This document shows, piece by piece, positions 29,741-42,604 of a stretch of 64,000 nt of DNA. The notes under the pieces were generated by a model. The model had not been told where the DNA came from and did no database searches. It saw only the letters and a program-made list of their open reading frames with translations. The stretch spans positions 39,259,660-39,323,659 of the forward strand of contig NC_067206.1 of NCBI RefSeq assembly GCF_026262505.1. The letters run 5' to 3'. The position numbers were made by a program, and so were the translations under genes. This DNA is from Trichomonas vaginalis G3. Lineage: Eukaryota > Parabasalia > Trichomonadida > Trichomonadidae. Within the stretch, counting starts at the first letter, position 1. Every line of letters starts with the position of its first letter.

Positions 29741-30053
29741 GGAATTGTTCCTTATGAGGTATACATTATAAATATATACCTCATAAAGGAACAATTCCTC
29801 TTGATAGCTGGGAAACTTTCTCTGAAATAAACTTTATCATTTGAGAAAGTTTCAACAGCTTAATCTATAGAAACTAAAGGCTGTGAGGACCTAATATATA
29901 ATCAGTGCTCATAGCCTTTAGTTTCTTATTAAAAACGAAAAACTTGTTCGAAAATGACTAAACAATTTCGAAACAAGATTTTCTCGTTTAAGGAGGGAAT
30001 TGTTTCTATATGGGTTTAAGTATGAATATATACCTCATAAGGAAACAATTCCC
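29741..30053. repeat. Cluster of five hairpins
   Basis: Inverted repeats lie side by side: 29741-29798 (23-bp stem, GGAATTGTTCCTTATGAGG), 29812-29853 (11-bp stem, GAAACTTTCTC), 29870-29925 (18-bp stem, GAAACTAAAGGCTGTGAG, imperfect), 29943-29976 (about 11-bp stem) and 29996-30053 (imperfect, related to the first). Hairpins 1 and 5 are each followed by CTTGATAGCTGGGAAA, so part of the cluster is a direct duplication. Confidence 0.8.
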
Positions 30054-30648
30054 TACTTGATAGCTGGGAAAACTAATCTTGAATACTTATTCATTTGGAC
30101 AAGAAAGTGACACTTTACATGGCAAAAAATAGAGCCTTATACTTTTGGAGAATAAATTGAGAATTGAACTCGAATGCTTAATGAGGCGGTGGGATTTGAA
30201 TCACTACCTATAAGGTTCAAGTTATCAATAAAAATTTGTTTGCAAATTTGTTATTCTTTTGCAATTATTTCTCTATAGATATTTTCTCTTTTACGCGGGG
30301 AACTGTTTGTTATCAATGTATATATTACCATAATAATATCTACAGATACGAACATTCCTCGCTAATTGCTGAGAAACCTTTGCAGGAAAATGTCCGGAAA
30401 CAATTCCTAAAGTTTCCACAGAATATTATTATATAAGATCACTAGACGTCCACTAGCACTGATTACCTGGTTAGTACATAGAGCTACTAGTTCTCTAACC
30501 CCGAAACTGAATAAAATGTTTATTTAAATTTTAGGAAATTGCTACATTTAAGAATGACTTCACAGATAGATAACTCATACACAGGTAGCAGATATACATT
30601 TGAGAAAAGATAGGAGAAACTTTGTTCCGAATGTTAAACTATTCGCAC

Positions 30649-30673
30649 NNNNNNNNNNNNNNNNNNNNNNNNN
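30649..30673. other. Assembly gap (25 N)
   Basis: Twenty-five undetermined bases lie between the hairpin-bearing stretch and the left arm of the large palindrome. The length is probably arbitrary, so order and distance across it are not proven by sequence. Confidence 0.99.
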
Positions 30674-32666
30674 CAAACGTTTTTCATTCAAACTCGATTG
30701 AAACTTTATTTTGAGCCACTGGCTTTAGTCTCTTTTTCTTCAAATACGCCAAGAAATCTTCTTCACATCTTTTCACTTCATAGCCTTCTTTAAACTCCTC
30801 CTTGTTAAGTTCTATGAAATCCTTTATCTCATTCTTTTTGCAATGGCTTCTTCACGAACGACATCATGAACGATTTCACACTGTCTCATGTATGACCTCC
30901 TCACTGTTCTCATGAACTATTTCATCATTGTTCTCATGAACGACCTCCTCACTGTTCTCATGAACTATTTCATCATTGTTCTCATGAACGACTCCTCACT
31001 GTCTTTCATAAGCGTTTCAAAGTCTCCTTTACTCATTTACTTCAATCTCATGCTGTTCACAATAGTACTTAAACTCACTGTATATGTCTTTGTTGTATTT
31101 ATATTGCTTCCCATTTACTCCATGAATTTTTCAAGCACTTCCTCATAATTCACTGTTTCTTTCTTTCCACGACCTTCTAATATCATACTTGCCTTCGTAA
31201 ATATAACTTCTTGCAGAACCGTCTCGCTTTCTACTTCTTTTCACAAATTCTCTCATCTTGCCACCAAATACATTTGAACTACATGCCAAAAGAATTCATT
31301 CTCCTTCGCCAAATTCTTTATATCTTCTGTAGCACTCTGTACAATTCCATCCGGATACAAACTTTTCATAGAACTCCTCGTAAAACATTTGGTAAGGTGT
31401 TTTGTTCATTTCGATGAGTTCTTGTTTAGCCCTGGTGAATGGTAATCTTCCTTACATCAAATTCACTTAAATCTTTCCTCATGAAGTACGTCAGTAAGTT
31501 TGAATAAAACTCTTCATTAAAGCTTTCAATGAGATTTGAGAAAAATTCGTAATTTCCTTTGTATCTGCTGCTTACAGTCAATGACAACAAATCTTCTGTC
31601 GTCTTTGTCAATCTTACTGAGTTGAAGTTGTTAGATATCATGATGATATTACAAACATTCTCTATTTTCTTACTGGCTTGACACTTCTGATTTAAGTCCA
31701 ACTGAGTCTCTGTTACTATTGACCTTTAGTGCGTCGTGGCTTTCATGACCTTAGACGTATCGCATGAGCTTAGTTTCATTGCATACGATTGAGCTTCATC
31801 TTCTCAATAGCAGCATTGAATCTACCAACCACATTCTCTATTGCGTTATATTATTGTTGGCGTACTTGCTAATGAGCTCGCATAGAACATTACTAAGTAC
31901 AATTCTTACCAGTTCTTGCTTTCCTATTAACAAAAGTACTGTTCCAGTCTTTCCACAAGGATTTTGAACGATGTAGGCGAACCAGTTCAAACATACTCAT
32001 AAAGCTCTTCATCCTCATTACATATGACATCTGAACATGTTTCAAATATCCTTCAATAACGCTTTTCATCTACTTATTCAAGTACCTCATACTCATATCC
32101 TCGAAATAGCTGTAAATGTCATCTCTTTCGTCAAAGAATCTCATTACCTGATTTCATAAGATAGTTCTTGTTCTGACCCGCCTTCATAAATCATCAGTGC
32201 GTTCACATCCTTCTCCTCAATACGTCCTACATAAACACTCTTCATGAGCTTATTGAATTCCTTGCTATCTACTGACACAAGTTTTGTTGTGTCTCGTATT
32301 CCATCATAATCTTTCACTAGATATGTCCATACGTGCTCCGTCAATAACGACAACACATCTTCTTAAGTCATTTATAACACTAACTATGTCAATACCTTCT
32401 TCACTCATGTACTTATTTCTTCTCAAGTCCTTTAGTGTGAAAGTGTCTCTAAGTTCTATTTCAAGCAATTCATTTAACATGTCCTTTGCCAATACTTCTC
32501 TATAAAATATTTCTGTCGTTCTTTACTAAGTTTCTTAACAGCTCTGAAGAACCATGTGTTTGACTCAAACATCCTTCACAACTTCTCTCATTCATTCCTA
32601 GTTCTTTCATGTCATTATCTTCAACCTCTATGGTCTCATGACTAAGGTCAAAGGGTTCTTAGTCAT
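30674..32666 (-). pseudogene. Polinton superfamily 3 helicase, left-arm copy, broken
   Basis: This is an inverted copy of the helicase at 45628-47656, recognisable along its whole length. It is broken at many places (of the order of ten or more), mostly by length changes, while substitutions are few. That pattern fits either low sequence accuracy here or recent decay. The copy starts immediately at the assembly gap. Confidence 0.85.
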
Positions 32667-32929
32667 TGCTGGTCTTAACTATCGAAAACTTCATATAAAC
32701 TTTACAAAAACAGGTGCTGCTTATTTTGTATGCATAGATACAGAAAACAAAAGAGTAATCTTATGCATAACAAATTCAAACGCTTGTAACGGCTTCATGT
32801 AGGACAAACATTATTTTCAACACTAACGCCAACACGTAGGACAAACATTCATGACTAACATTACTGTATAACATAAATGTTTGTCATGAATTTCTTCATC
32901 GTATATGTTTTGTCATGACTTCATCGTAA

Positions 32930-34050
32930 TGAACGTATATTCTTTGTCAAACATCGAACGTAAATGATTTGTCATGATTTAATCGTACATGTTTCTTGTC
33001 GAAAACTTCTTCATCGTAATGAACGTATATCTTTGTCAAACATGAACGTAAATGATTTGTCGAAACTTCTTCATCGTACATGTTTTGTCATGATTTCTTC
33101 GTTATGTTTTGTCGAAACTTCTTCATTGTAAATGAGCGTACATGTTTTGTCGAAACTTCTTCATTGTAATGAGCGTACATGTTTTGTCGAAACTTCTTCA
33201 TCGTAATGAACGTATATTCTTTGTCAAACATGAACGTAAATGATTTGTCGAAACTTCTTCATCGTACATGTTTTTGTCATGATTTCTTCGTTTATGTTTT
33301 GTCGAAACTTCTTCATTGTAATGAGCGTACATGTTTTGTCGAAACTTCTTCATTGTAATGAGCGTACATGTTTTGTCGAAACTTCTTTCATCGTAATGAA
33401 CGTATATTCTTTGTCAAACATGAACGTAAATGATTTGTCGAAACTTCTTCATCGTACATGTTTTGTCATGATTTCTTCGTTTATGTTTTGTCGAAACTTC
33501 TTCATTGTAATGAGCGTACATGTTTTGTCGAAACTTCTTCATTGAATGAGCGTAACATGTTTTGTCGAAACTTCTTCATCGTAATGAACGTATATTCTTT
33601 GTCAAACATGAACGTAAATGATTTGTCGAAACTTCTTCATCGTACATGTTTTGTCATGATTTCTTCGTTTATGTTTTGTCGAAACTTCTTCATTGTAATG
33701 AGCGTACATGTTTTGTCGAAACTTCTTCATTGTAATGAGCGTACATGTTTTGTCGAAACTTCTTCATCGTAATGAACGTATATTCTTTGTCAAACATGAA
33801 CGTAAATGATTTGTCGAAACTTCTTCATCGTACATGTTTTGTCATGATTTCTTCGTTTATGTTTTGTCGAAACTTCTTCATTGTAATGAGCGTACATGTT
33901 TTGTCGAAACTTCTTCATCGTAATGAACGTATATTCTTTGTCAAACATGAACGTAAATGATTTGTCGAAACTTCTTCATCGTACATGTTTTGTCATGATT
34001 TCTTCGTTTATGTTTTGTCGAAACTTCTTCATTGTAATGAGTGTAAATGA
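32930..34050. repeat. 188-bp satellite, left-arm array
   Basis: About five copies of a 188-bp unit made of short motifs such as TTTGTCGAAACTTCTTCATCG, TACATGTTTTGTCATGATTTC and GAACGTAAATGATTTGTC. Open frames within it (MFCRNFF-type) are a by-product of the period and are not genes. Confidence 0.9.
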
Positions 34051-34199
34051 TCCAAAAATAATGTTTAGGGTAGAATGTTAGATCTCACCTCTTTTCTCAC
34101 CTCTTTTCTCACCTCAGCCGCTAAGCGGCGAGACCCAAAGGGTCTTGAATTTTCATGATTTCTTCATCGTAATGAACGTAAATGACCCAAAAATAATGT

Positions 34200-34526
34200 T
34201 TATGTTAGAATGTTAGATCTCACCTCTTTTCTCACCTCTTTTCTCACCTCAGCCGCTAAGCGGCGAGACCCAAAGGGTCTTGAATTTTCATACGGAATCT
34301 CTTCCCTCGGTTTTCCGAGGGAAGCAATCATATGAGGAAATTCTTCTAAAATTTCTTTTATCTGTTGGTTTTCAAACCAATGATATGCTTGCTTTGTAGA
34401 ACGAAGAGTATTATAAGGCATTTTGTGAAGAATATAGCAATCGCCTGAATTCAGACGGTTGCTTTTTATACAAAATTCACGCAGGAAAATTCTTGAGTTT
34501 TGGTTGAAAGAATACGGTCGAGCCAA
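34200..34526 (-). CDS. Small Polinton protein with KEVRKEVRS tail, left copy 1
   Basis: This 108-residue frame (MARPYSFNQNSRIFLREFC at its start) is identical to the copies at 35989-36315 and 42035-42454 over this length, though the right-arm copy reads 31 residues further at the N-terminus. The body resembles a compact helical domain with HKMPYNTLRSTKQAYHWF. The C-terminus PFGSRRLAAEVRKEVRKEVR is encoded by the satellite's hairpin module. Function unknown. Confidence 0.5.
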   Translation of the reverse strand: MARPYSFNQNSRIFLREFCIKSNRLNSGDCYILHKMPYNTLRSTKQAYHWFENQQIKEILEEFPHMIASLGKPREEIPYENSRPFGSRRLAAEVRKEVRKEVRSNILT

Positions 34527-35988
34527 AAGTGGCTCAACCTCAAAACAAACATTTTATGAGCTTACTAAGGCATTTATGAATGAATTCAAAGGTATTTGCA
34601 TACATCCTGACCTCGTTCATTTTGTTGTTGAATTCAGCAAAAATAATGTTTACGTTAATGTTTTCACTGTTACCATGTTACCATGTGCTACCAGGTTAAT
34701 TAACTTCTCTTAAAATTACTGACAACATGACATTTAGACAACAGTCCAGGAAATAAACTTCTTCGTAAATGTTTTGTCATGATTTCATCGTATATGTTTT
34801 GTCATGATTTCTTCATCGTATATGTTTTGTCATGATTTCATCGTATATGTTTTGTCATGATTTCATCGTATATGCTTTGTCATGATTTCATCGTATATGT
34901 TTTGTCATGATTTCATCGTATATGCTTTGTCATGATTTCATCGTATATGTTTTGTCATGATTTCATCGTATATGTTTTGTCATGACTTCATCGTATATGT
35001 TTTTGTCATGACTTCATCGTATATGCTTTGTCATGATGATTTCATCGAAACTAAACGTATATGTTTTGTCGTGATTTTATCGTAAATGTTTTGTCATGAC
35101 TTCATCGTATATGTTTTGTCAAGATTTCATCGTAATGAGTGTAAATGAACCAAAAATATATGTTTACGTTCATGTTTGACAACACAGCAGGGGAAGGCAG
35201 TTATGAATTATTTTTGAAGAACTGAAGGTGTCACTACGTCACCATGTGTCACTCGGTTAATGAACTTCTCTGAAAAAATGAGACAACATGACATTTTGAC
35301 AACAACACAGGAAATAAATGTTTACGTAAATGTTTTGTCATGATTTCTTCATCGTAATGAGCGTAAATGACCCAAAAATAATGTTTAGGTGAAGAGGTTA
35401 GATCTAACCTCTTTTCTCACCTCTTTTCTCACCTCAGCCGCTAAGCGGCGAGACCCAAAGGGTCTTGAATTTTCATGATTTCTTCGTAAATGATTTGTCA
35501 AACATGAACGTAAATGTTTTGTCATGATTTCTTCATCGTAATGAGTGTAAATGTTTTGTCAAACATGAACGTAAATGATTTGTCATGATTTCATCGTAAA
35601 TGTTTTGTCAAACATGAACGTAAATGATTTGTCAAACATGAACGTAAATGTTTTGTCAAAACTTCATCGTACATGTTTTGTCAAGACTTCTTCATCGTAA
35701 TGAACGTATATTCTTTGTCAAACATGAGTGTAAATGATTTGTCATGATTTCTTCATCGTAATGAGTGTATATGTTTTGTCATGACTTCTTCATCGTACAT
35801 GTTTTGTCATGATTTCTTCATCGTAATGAGCGTATATGACCCAAAAATAATGTTTAGGGTAGAATGTTAGATCTCACCTCTTTTCTCACCTCTTTTCTCA
35901 CCTCAGCCGCTAAGCGGCGAGACCCAAAGGGTCTTGAATTTTCATGATTTCTTCATCGTAATGAACGTAAATGACCCAAAAATAATGT

Positions 35989-36315
35989 TTATGTTAGAAT
36001 GTTAGATCTCACCTCTTTTCTCACCTCTTTTCTCACCTCAGCCGCTAAGCGGCGAGACCCAAAGGGTCTTGAATTTTCATACGGAATCTCTTCCCTCGGT
36101 TTTCCGAGGGAAGCAATCATATGAGGAAATTCTTCTAAAATTTCTTTTATCTGTTGGTTTTCAAACCAATGATATGCTTGCTTTGTAGAACGAAGAGTAT
36201 TATAAGGCATTTTGTGAAGAATATAGCAATCGCCTGAATTCAGACGGTTGCTTTTTATACAAAATTCACGCAGGAAAATTCTTGAGTTTTGGTTGAAAGA
36301 ATACGGTCGAGCCAA
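35989..36315 (-). CDS. Small Polinton protein with KEVRKEVRS tail, left copy 2
   Basis: Identical in protein sequence to the copy at 34200-34526 and created by the 1.79-kb duplication. It faces outward from the palindrome centre like the helicase. Confidence 0.5.
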   Translation of the reverse strand: MARPYSFNQNSRIFLREFCIKSNRLNSGDCYILHKMPYNTLRSTKQAYHWFENQQIKEILEEFPHMIASLGKPREEIPYENSRPFGSRRLAAEVRKEVRKEVRSNILT

Positions 36316-39279
36316 AAGTGGCTCAACCTCAAAACAAACATTTTATGAGCTTACTAAGGCATTTATGAATGAATTCAAAGGTATTTGCATACATCCTGAC
36401 CTCGTTCATTTTGTTGTTGAATTCAGCAAAAATAATGTTTACGTTAATGTTTTTCACTGTTACCATGTTACCATGTGCTACCAGGTTAATTAACTTCTCT
36501 TAAAATTACTGACAACATGACATTTAGACAACAGTCCAGGAAATAAACTTCTTCGTAAATGTTTTGTCATGATTTCATCGTATATGTTTTTGTCATGATT
36601 TCTTCATCGTATATGTTTTGTCATGATTTCATCGTATATGTTTTGTCATGATTTCATCGTATATGCTTTGTCATGATTTCATCGTATATGTTTTGTCATG
36701 ATTTCATCGTATATGCTTTGTCATGACTTCATCGTATATGTTTTTGTCATGATTTTCATCATCGTATATGTTTTGTCATGACTTCATCGTATATGTTTTG
36801 TCATGACCTCATCGTATGTACTTTGTCATGATGATTTCATCGAAACTAAACGTATATGTTTTGTCGTGATTTTATCGTAAATGTTTTGTCATGACTTCAT
36901 CGTAAATGATTTGTCAAGATTTCATCGTAATGAGTGTAAATGAACCAAAAATAATGTTTACGTTCATGTTTGACAACACAGCAGGGGAAGGCAGTTATGA
37001 ATTATTTTTGAAGAACTGAAGGTGTCACTACGTCACCATGTGTCACTCGGTTAATGAACTTCTCTGAAAAAATGAGACAACATGACATTTTGACAACAAC
37101 ACAGGAAATAAATGTTTACGTATATGTTTTGTCATGATTTCTTCATCGTAATGAGCGTAAATGACCCAAAAATAATGTTTAGGTGAAGAGGTTAGATCTA
37201 ACCTCTTTTCTCACCTCTTTTCTCACCTCAGCCGCTAAGCGGCGAGACCCAAAGGGTCTTGAATTTTCATGATTTCTTCGTAAATGATTTGTCAAACATG
37301 AACGTAAATGTTTTGTCATGATTTCTTCATCGTAATGAGTGTAAATGTTTTGTCAAACATGAACGTAAATGATTTGTCATGATTTCATCGTAAATGTTTT
37401 GTCAAACATGAACGTAAATGATTTGTCAAACATGAACGTAAATGTTTTGTCAAAACTTCATCGTACATGTTTTGTCAAGACTTCTTCATCGTAATGAACG
37501 TATATTCTTTGTCAAACATGAGTGTAAATGATTTGTCATGATTTCTTCATCGTAATGAGTGTATATGTTTTGTCATGACTTCTTCATCGTACATGTTTTG
37601 TCATGATTTCTTCATCGTAATGAGCGTATATGACCCAAAAATAATGTTTAGGGTAGATGGTTTTTAGGTTATTCAATAATGACTTATTTTTGAAGAACTG
37701 AGGGTGCTACCATGTTACCATGTGCTACCAGGTTAATGAACTTCTCTGAAAAAATGAGACAACATGACATTTTGACAACAGTCCAGGAAATAAACTTCAT
37801 CGTATATGTTTTGTCATGATTTCTTCATCGTAAATGTTTTGTCATGACTTCTTCATCGTACATGTTTTGTCATGACTTCTTCATCGTAAATGTTTTGTCA
37901 TGACTTCTTCATCGGAATGAGTGTAAATGATCCAAAAATAATGTTTAGGGTAGATGGTTAGATCTAACCTCATTTCTACCCTCATTTCTACCCTCAGCCG
38001 CTAAGCGGCGAGACCCAAAGGGTCTTGAATTTTCATGATTTCTTCATCGTAAATGTTTTTGTCATGACTTCTTCATCGTACATGTTTTGTCATGACTTCT
38101 TCATCGTAAATGTTTTGTCATGACTTCTTCATTGGAATGAACGTAAATGATCCAAAAATAATGTTTATGTTTAGAATGTTAGATCTAACCTCATTTCTAC
38201 CTCATTTCTACCCTCAGCCGCTAAGCGGCGAACCCAAAGGTCTTGAATTTTCATACGGAATCTCTTCGTAAATGTTTTGTCATGATTTCTTCATCGTATA
38301 TGTTTTGTCATGATTTCATCGTATATGTTTTGTCGAAACTTCATCGTAATGAACGTATATTCTTTGTCAAACATGAGCGTAAATGTTTTGTCATGATTTC
38401 TTCATCGTATATTCTTTGTCAAACATGAGCGTAAATGTTTTGTCAAACATGAACGTAAATGATCCAAAAATAATGTTTAGGGTAGATGGTTAGATCTAAC
38501 CTCATTTCTACCCTCATTTCTACCCTCATTTCTACCCTCAGCCGCTAAGCGGCGAGACCCAAAGGGTCTTGAATTTTCATACGGAATCTCTTCGTAAATG
38601 TTTTGTCATGATTTCTTCATCGTATATGTTTTGTCATGATTTCATCGTATATGTTTTGTCGAAACTTCATCGTAATGAACGTATATTCTTTGTCAAACAT
38701 GAGCGTAAATGTTTTGTCATGATTTCTTCATCGTATATTCTTTGTCAAATGAGCGTAAATGTTTTGTCAAACATGAACGTAAATGATCCAAAAATAATGT
38801 TTAGGGTAGATGGTTAGATCTAACCTCATTTCTACCCTCATTTCTACCCTCATTTCTACCCTCAGCCGCTAAGCGGCGAGACCCAAAGGGTCTTGAATTT
38901 TCATACGGAATCTCTTCGTAAATGTTTTGTCATGACTTCTTCATCGTAATGAGCGTAAATGTTTTGTCGAAACTTCTTCGTAAATGATTTGTCGAAACTT
39001 CTTCATCGTAATGAGTGTATATGCTTTGTCATGATTTCTTCATCGTAATGAGCGTAAATGTTTTGTCATGATTTCTTCATCGTATATGTTTTGTCATGAT
39101 TTCATCGTAATGAGCGTATATGTTTTGTCAAACATGAACGTATATGTTTTGTCATGATTTCTTCATCGGAATGAGCGTATATGACCCAAAAATAATGTTT
39201 ATGTTAGAATGTTAGATCTAACACCTTTTCTAACATGTTTTCTAACATGGAGGATTTCATTAGATATACACATTCTTCC

Positions 39280-39534
39280 TTCATTTCATTCTATACACAA
39301 TTTACATCATAGACGATTTAATAGATATAATACTTTACTGTTTCATCTGATATACACAATTTACATCATAGACGATTTAATAGATATAATACTTTACTGT
39401 TTCATCTGATATACACAATTTACATCATAGACGATTTAATAGATATAATACTTTACTGTTTCATCTGATATACACATTATTTGGTGAAAGTATCCTAAAA
39501 ATATTTGATGGACTTTAACTAAAATAATGTTTAG
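39280..39534. repeat. Palindrome spacer with a 59-bp tandem repeat
   Basis: The 255-bp centre between the arms is not shared by them. It holds three copies (about 39288-39475) of a 59-bp unit containing CACAATTTACATCATAGACG and TAGATATAATACTTTACTG. Confidence 0.9.
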
Positions 39535-42034
39535 GGAAGAATGTGTATATCTAATGAAATCCTCCATGTTAGAAAACATGTTAGAAAAGGTGTTAGATCT
39601 AACATTCTAACATAAACATTATTTTTGGGTCATATACGCTCATTCCGATGAAGAAATCATGACAAAACATATACGTTCATGTTTGACAAAACATATACGC
39701 TCATTACGATGAAATCATGACAAAACATATACGATGAAGAAATCATGACAAAACATTTACGCTCATTACGATGAAGAAATCATGACAAAGCATATACACT
39801 CATTACGATGAAGAAGTTTCGACAAATCATTTACGAAGAAGTTTCGACAAAACATTTACGCTCATTCCGATGAAGAAATCATGACAAAACATTTACGAAG
39901 AGATTCCGTATGAAAATTCAAGACCCTTTGGGTCTCGCCGCTTAGCGGCTGAGGGTAGAAATGAGGGTAGAAATGAGGTTAGATCTAACCATCTACCCTA
40001 AACATTATTTTTGGATCATTTACGTTCATGTTTGACAAAACATTTACGCTCATGTTTGACAAAGAATATACGATGAAGAAATCATGACAAAACATTTACG
40101 CTCATGTTTGACAAAGAATATACGTTCATTACGATGAAGTTTCGACAAAACATATACGATGAAATCATGACAAAACATATACGATGAAGAAATCATGACA
40201 AAACATTTACGAAGAGATTCCGTATGAAAATTCAAGACCTTTGGGTCTCGCCGCTTAGCGGCTGAGGGTAGAAATGAGGGTAGAAATGAGGTTAGATCTA
40301 ACATTCTAACATAAACATTATTTTTGGATCATTTACGTTCATTCCAATGAAGAAGTCATGACAAAACATTTACGATGAAGAAGTCATGACAAAACATGTA
40401 CGATGAAGAAGTCATGACAAAACATTTACGATGAAGAAATCATGAAAATTCAAGACCCTTTGGGTCTCGCCGCTTAGCGGCTGAGGGTAGAAATGAGGGT
40501 AGAAATGAGGTTAGATCTAACCATCTACCCTAAACATTATTTTTGGATCATTTACACTCATTCCGATGAAGAAGTCATGACAAAACATTTACGATGAAGA
40601 AGTCATGACAAAACATGTACGATGAAGAAGTCATGACAAAACATTTACGATGAAGAAATCATGACAAAACATATACGATGAAGTTTATTTCCTGGACTGT
40701 TGTCTAAATGTCATGTTGTCTCATTTTTTCAGAGAAGTTCATTAACCTGGTAGCACATGGTAACATGGTAGCACCCTCAGTTCTTCAAAAATAAGTCATT
40801 ATTGAATAACCTAAAAACCATCTACCCTAAACATTATTTTTGGGTCATATACGCTCATTACGATGAAGAAATCATGACAAAACATGTACGATGAAGAAGT
40901 CATGACAAAACATATACACTCATTACGATGAAGAAATCATGACAAATCATTTACACTCATGTTTGACAAAGAATATACGTTCATTACGATGAAGAAGTCT
41001 TGACAAAACATGTACGATGAAGTTTTGACAAAACATTTACGTTCATGTTTGACAAATCATTTACGTTCATGTTTGACAAAACATTTACGATGAAATCATG
41101 ACAAATCATTTACGTTCATGTTTGACAAAACATTTACACTCATTACGATGAAGAAATCATGACAAAACATTTACGTTCATGTTTGACAAATCATTTACGA
41201 AGAAATCATGAAAATTCAAGACCCTTTGGGTCTCGCCGCTTAGCGGCTGAGGTGAGAAAAGAGGTGAGAAAAGAGGTTAGATCTAACCTCTTCACCTAAA
41301 CATTATTTTTGGATCATTTACGCTCATTACGATGAAGAAATCATGACAAAACATTTACGTAAACATTTATTTCCTGTGTTGTTGTCAAAATGTCATGTTG
41401 TCTCATTTTTTCAGAGAAGTTCATTAACCGAGTGACACATGGTGACGTAGTGACACCTTCAGTTCTTCAAAAATAATTCATAACTGCCTTCCCCTGCTGT
41501 GTTGTCAAACATGAACGTAAACATTATTTTTGGTTCATTTACACTCATTACGATGAAATCTTGACAAAACATATACGATGAAGTCATGACAAAACATTTA
41601 CGATAAAATCACGACAAAACATATACGTTTAGTTTCGATGAAATCATCATGACAAAGCATATACGATGAAATCATGACAAAAACATATACGATGAAGTCA
41701 TGACAAAACATATACGATGAAATCATGACAAAACATATACGATGAAATCATGACAAAACATATACGATGAAATCATGACAAAACATATACGATGAAATCA
41801 TGACAAAACATATACGATGAAATCATGACAAAACATATACGATGAAATCATGACAAAACATATACGATGAAATCATGACAAAACATTTACGAAGAAGTTT
41901 ATTTCCTGGACTGTTGTCTAAATGTCATGTTGTCAGTAATTTTAAGAGAAGTTAATTAACCTGGTAGCACATGGTAACATGGTAACAGTGAAAACATTAA
42001 CGTAAACATTATTTTTGCTGAATTCAGCAACAAA

Positions 42035-42454
42035 ATGAACGAGGTCAGGATGTATGCAAATACCTTTGAATTCATTCATAAATGCCTTAGTAAGCTCATA
42101 AAATGTTTGTTTGAGGTTGAGCCACTTTTGGCTCGACCGTATTCTTTCAACCAAAACTCAAGAATTTTCCTGCGTGAATTTTGTATAAAAAGCAACCGTC
42201 TGAATTCAGGCGATTGCTATATTCTTCACAAAATGCCTTATAATACTCTTCGTTCTACAAAGCAAGCATATCATTGGTTTGAAAACCAACAGATAAAAGA
42301 AATTTTAGAAGAATTTCCTCATATGATTGCTTCCCTCGGAAAACCGAGGGAAGAGATTCCGTATGAAAATTCAAGACCCTTTGGGTCTCGCCGCTTAGCG
42401 GCTGAGGTGAGAAAAGAGGTGAGAAAAGAGGTGAGATCTAACATTCTAACATAA
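42035..42454 (+). CDS. Small Polinton protein with KEVRKEVRS tail, right-arm copy
   Basis: This is the longest form, 139 residues starting MNEVRMYANTFEFIHKCL, followed by the same body as in the two left-arm copies and the PFGSRRLAAEVRKEVRKEVR tail. The tail coincides with the repeated DNA module (AAGACCCTTTGGGTCTCGCC, then GCTTAGCGGCTGAGGTGAG) that also occurs without the gene many times in both arms. A TAAACATTATTTTTG lies about 20 bases before the ATG. Function unknown. Confidence 0.55.
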   Translation: MNEVRMYANTFEFIHKCLSKLIKCLFEVEPLLARPYSFNQNSRIFLREFCIKSNRLNSGDCYILHKMPYNTLRSTKQAYHWFENQQIKEILEEFPHMIASLGKPREEIPYENSRPFGSRRLAAEVRKEVRKEVRSNILT

Positions 42455-42604
42455 ACATTATTTTTGGGTCATTTACGTTCATTACGATGAAGAAATCATG
42501 AAAATTCAAGACCCTTTGGGTCTCGCCGCTTAGCGGCTGAGGTGAGAAAAGAGGTGAGAAAAGAGGTGAGATCTAACATTCTACCCTAAACATTATTTTT
42601 GGAT

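Larger units (their letters stand above)
34060..37640. repeat. 1.79-kb direct duplication in the left arm
   Basis: 34060-35850 and 35849-37640 are near-identical head-to-tail copies with an offset of 1789 bases. Each carries one copy of the small KEVRKEVRS gene, iterated 25-bp motifs and the GCCGCTAAGCGGC module. The right arm has this block only once. Confidence 0.85.
30674..39279. repeat. Left arm of a 17-kb palindrome
   Basis: This arm is the reverse complement of 39535-47616. It contains, from outside in, a broken helicase copy, a short 188-bp array, two copies of a 1.79-kb block and a region of short iterated repeats. It differs from the right arm by many small insertions and deletions in the helicase part, a shorter 188-bp array and the extra 1.79-kb block. 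Confidence 0.9.

Noticed and set aside
30180-30230. A tRNA-like T-arm (GATTTGAATCAC in reverse)
   Set aside because: The T-stem does not pair properly and no matching acceptor or anticodon arm is found within 80 bases.
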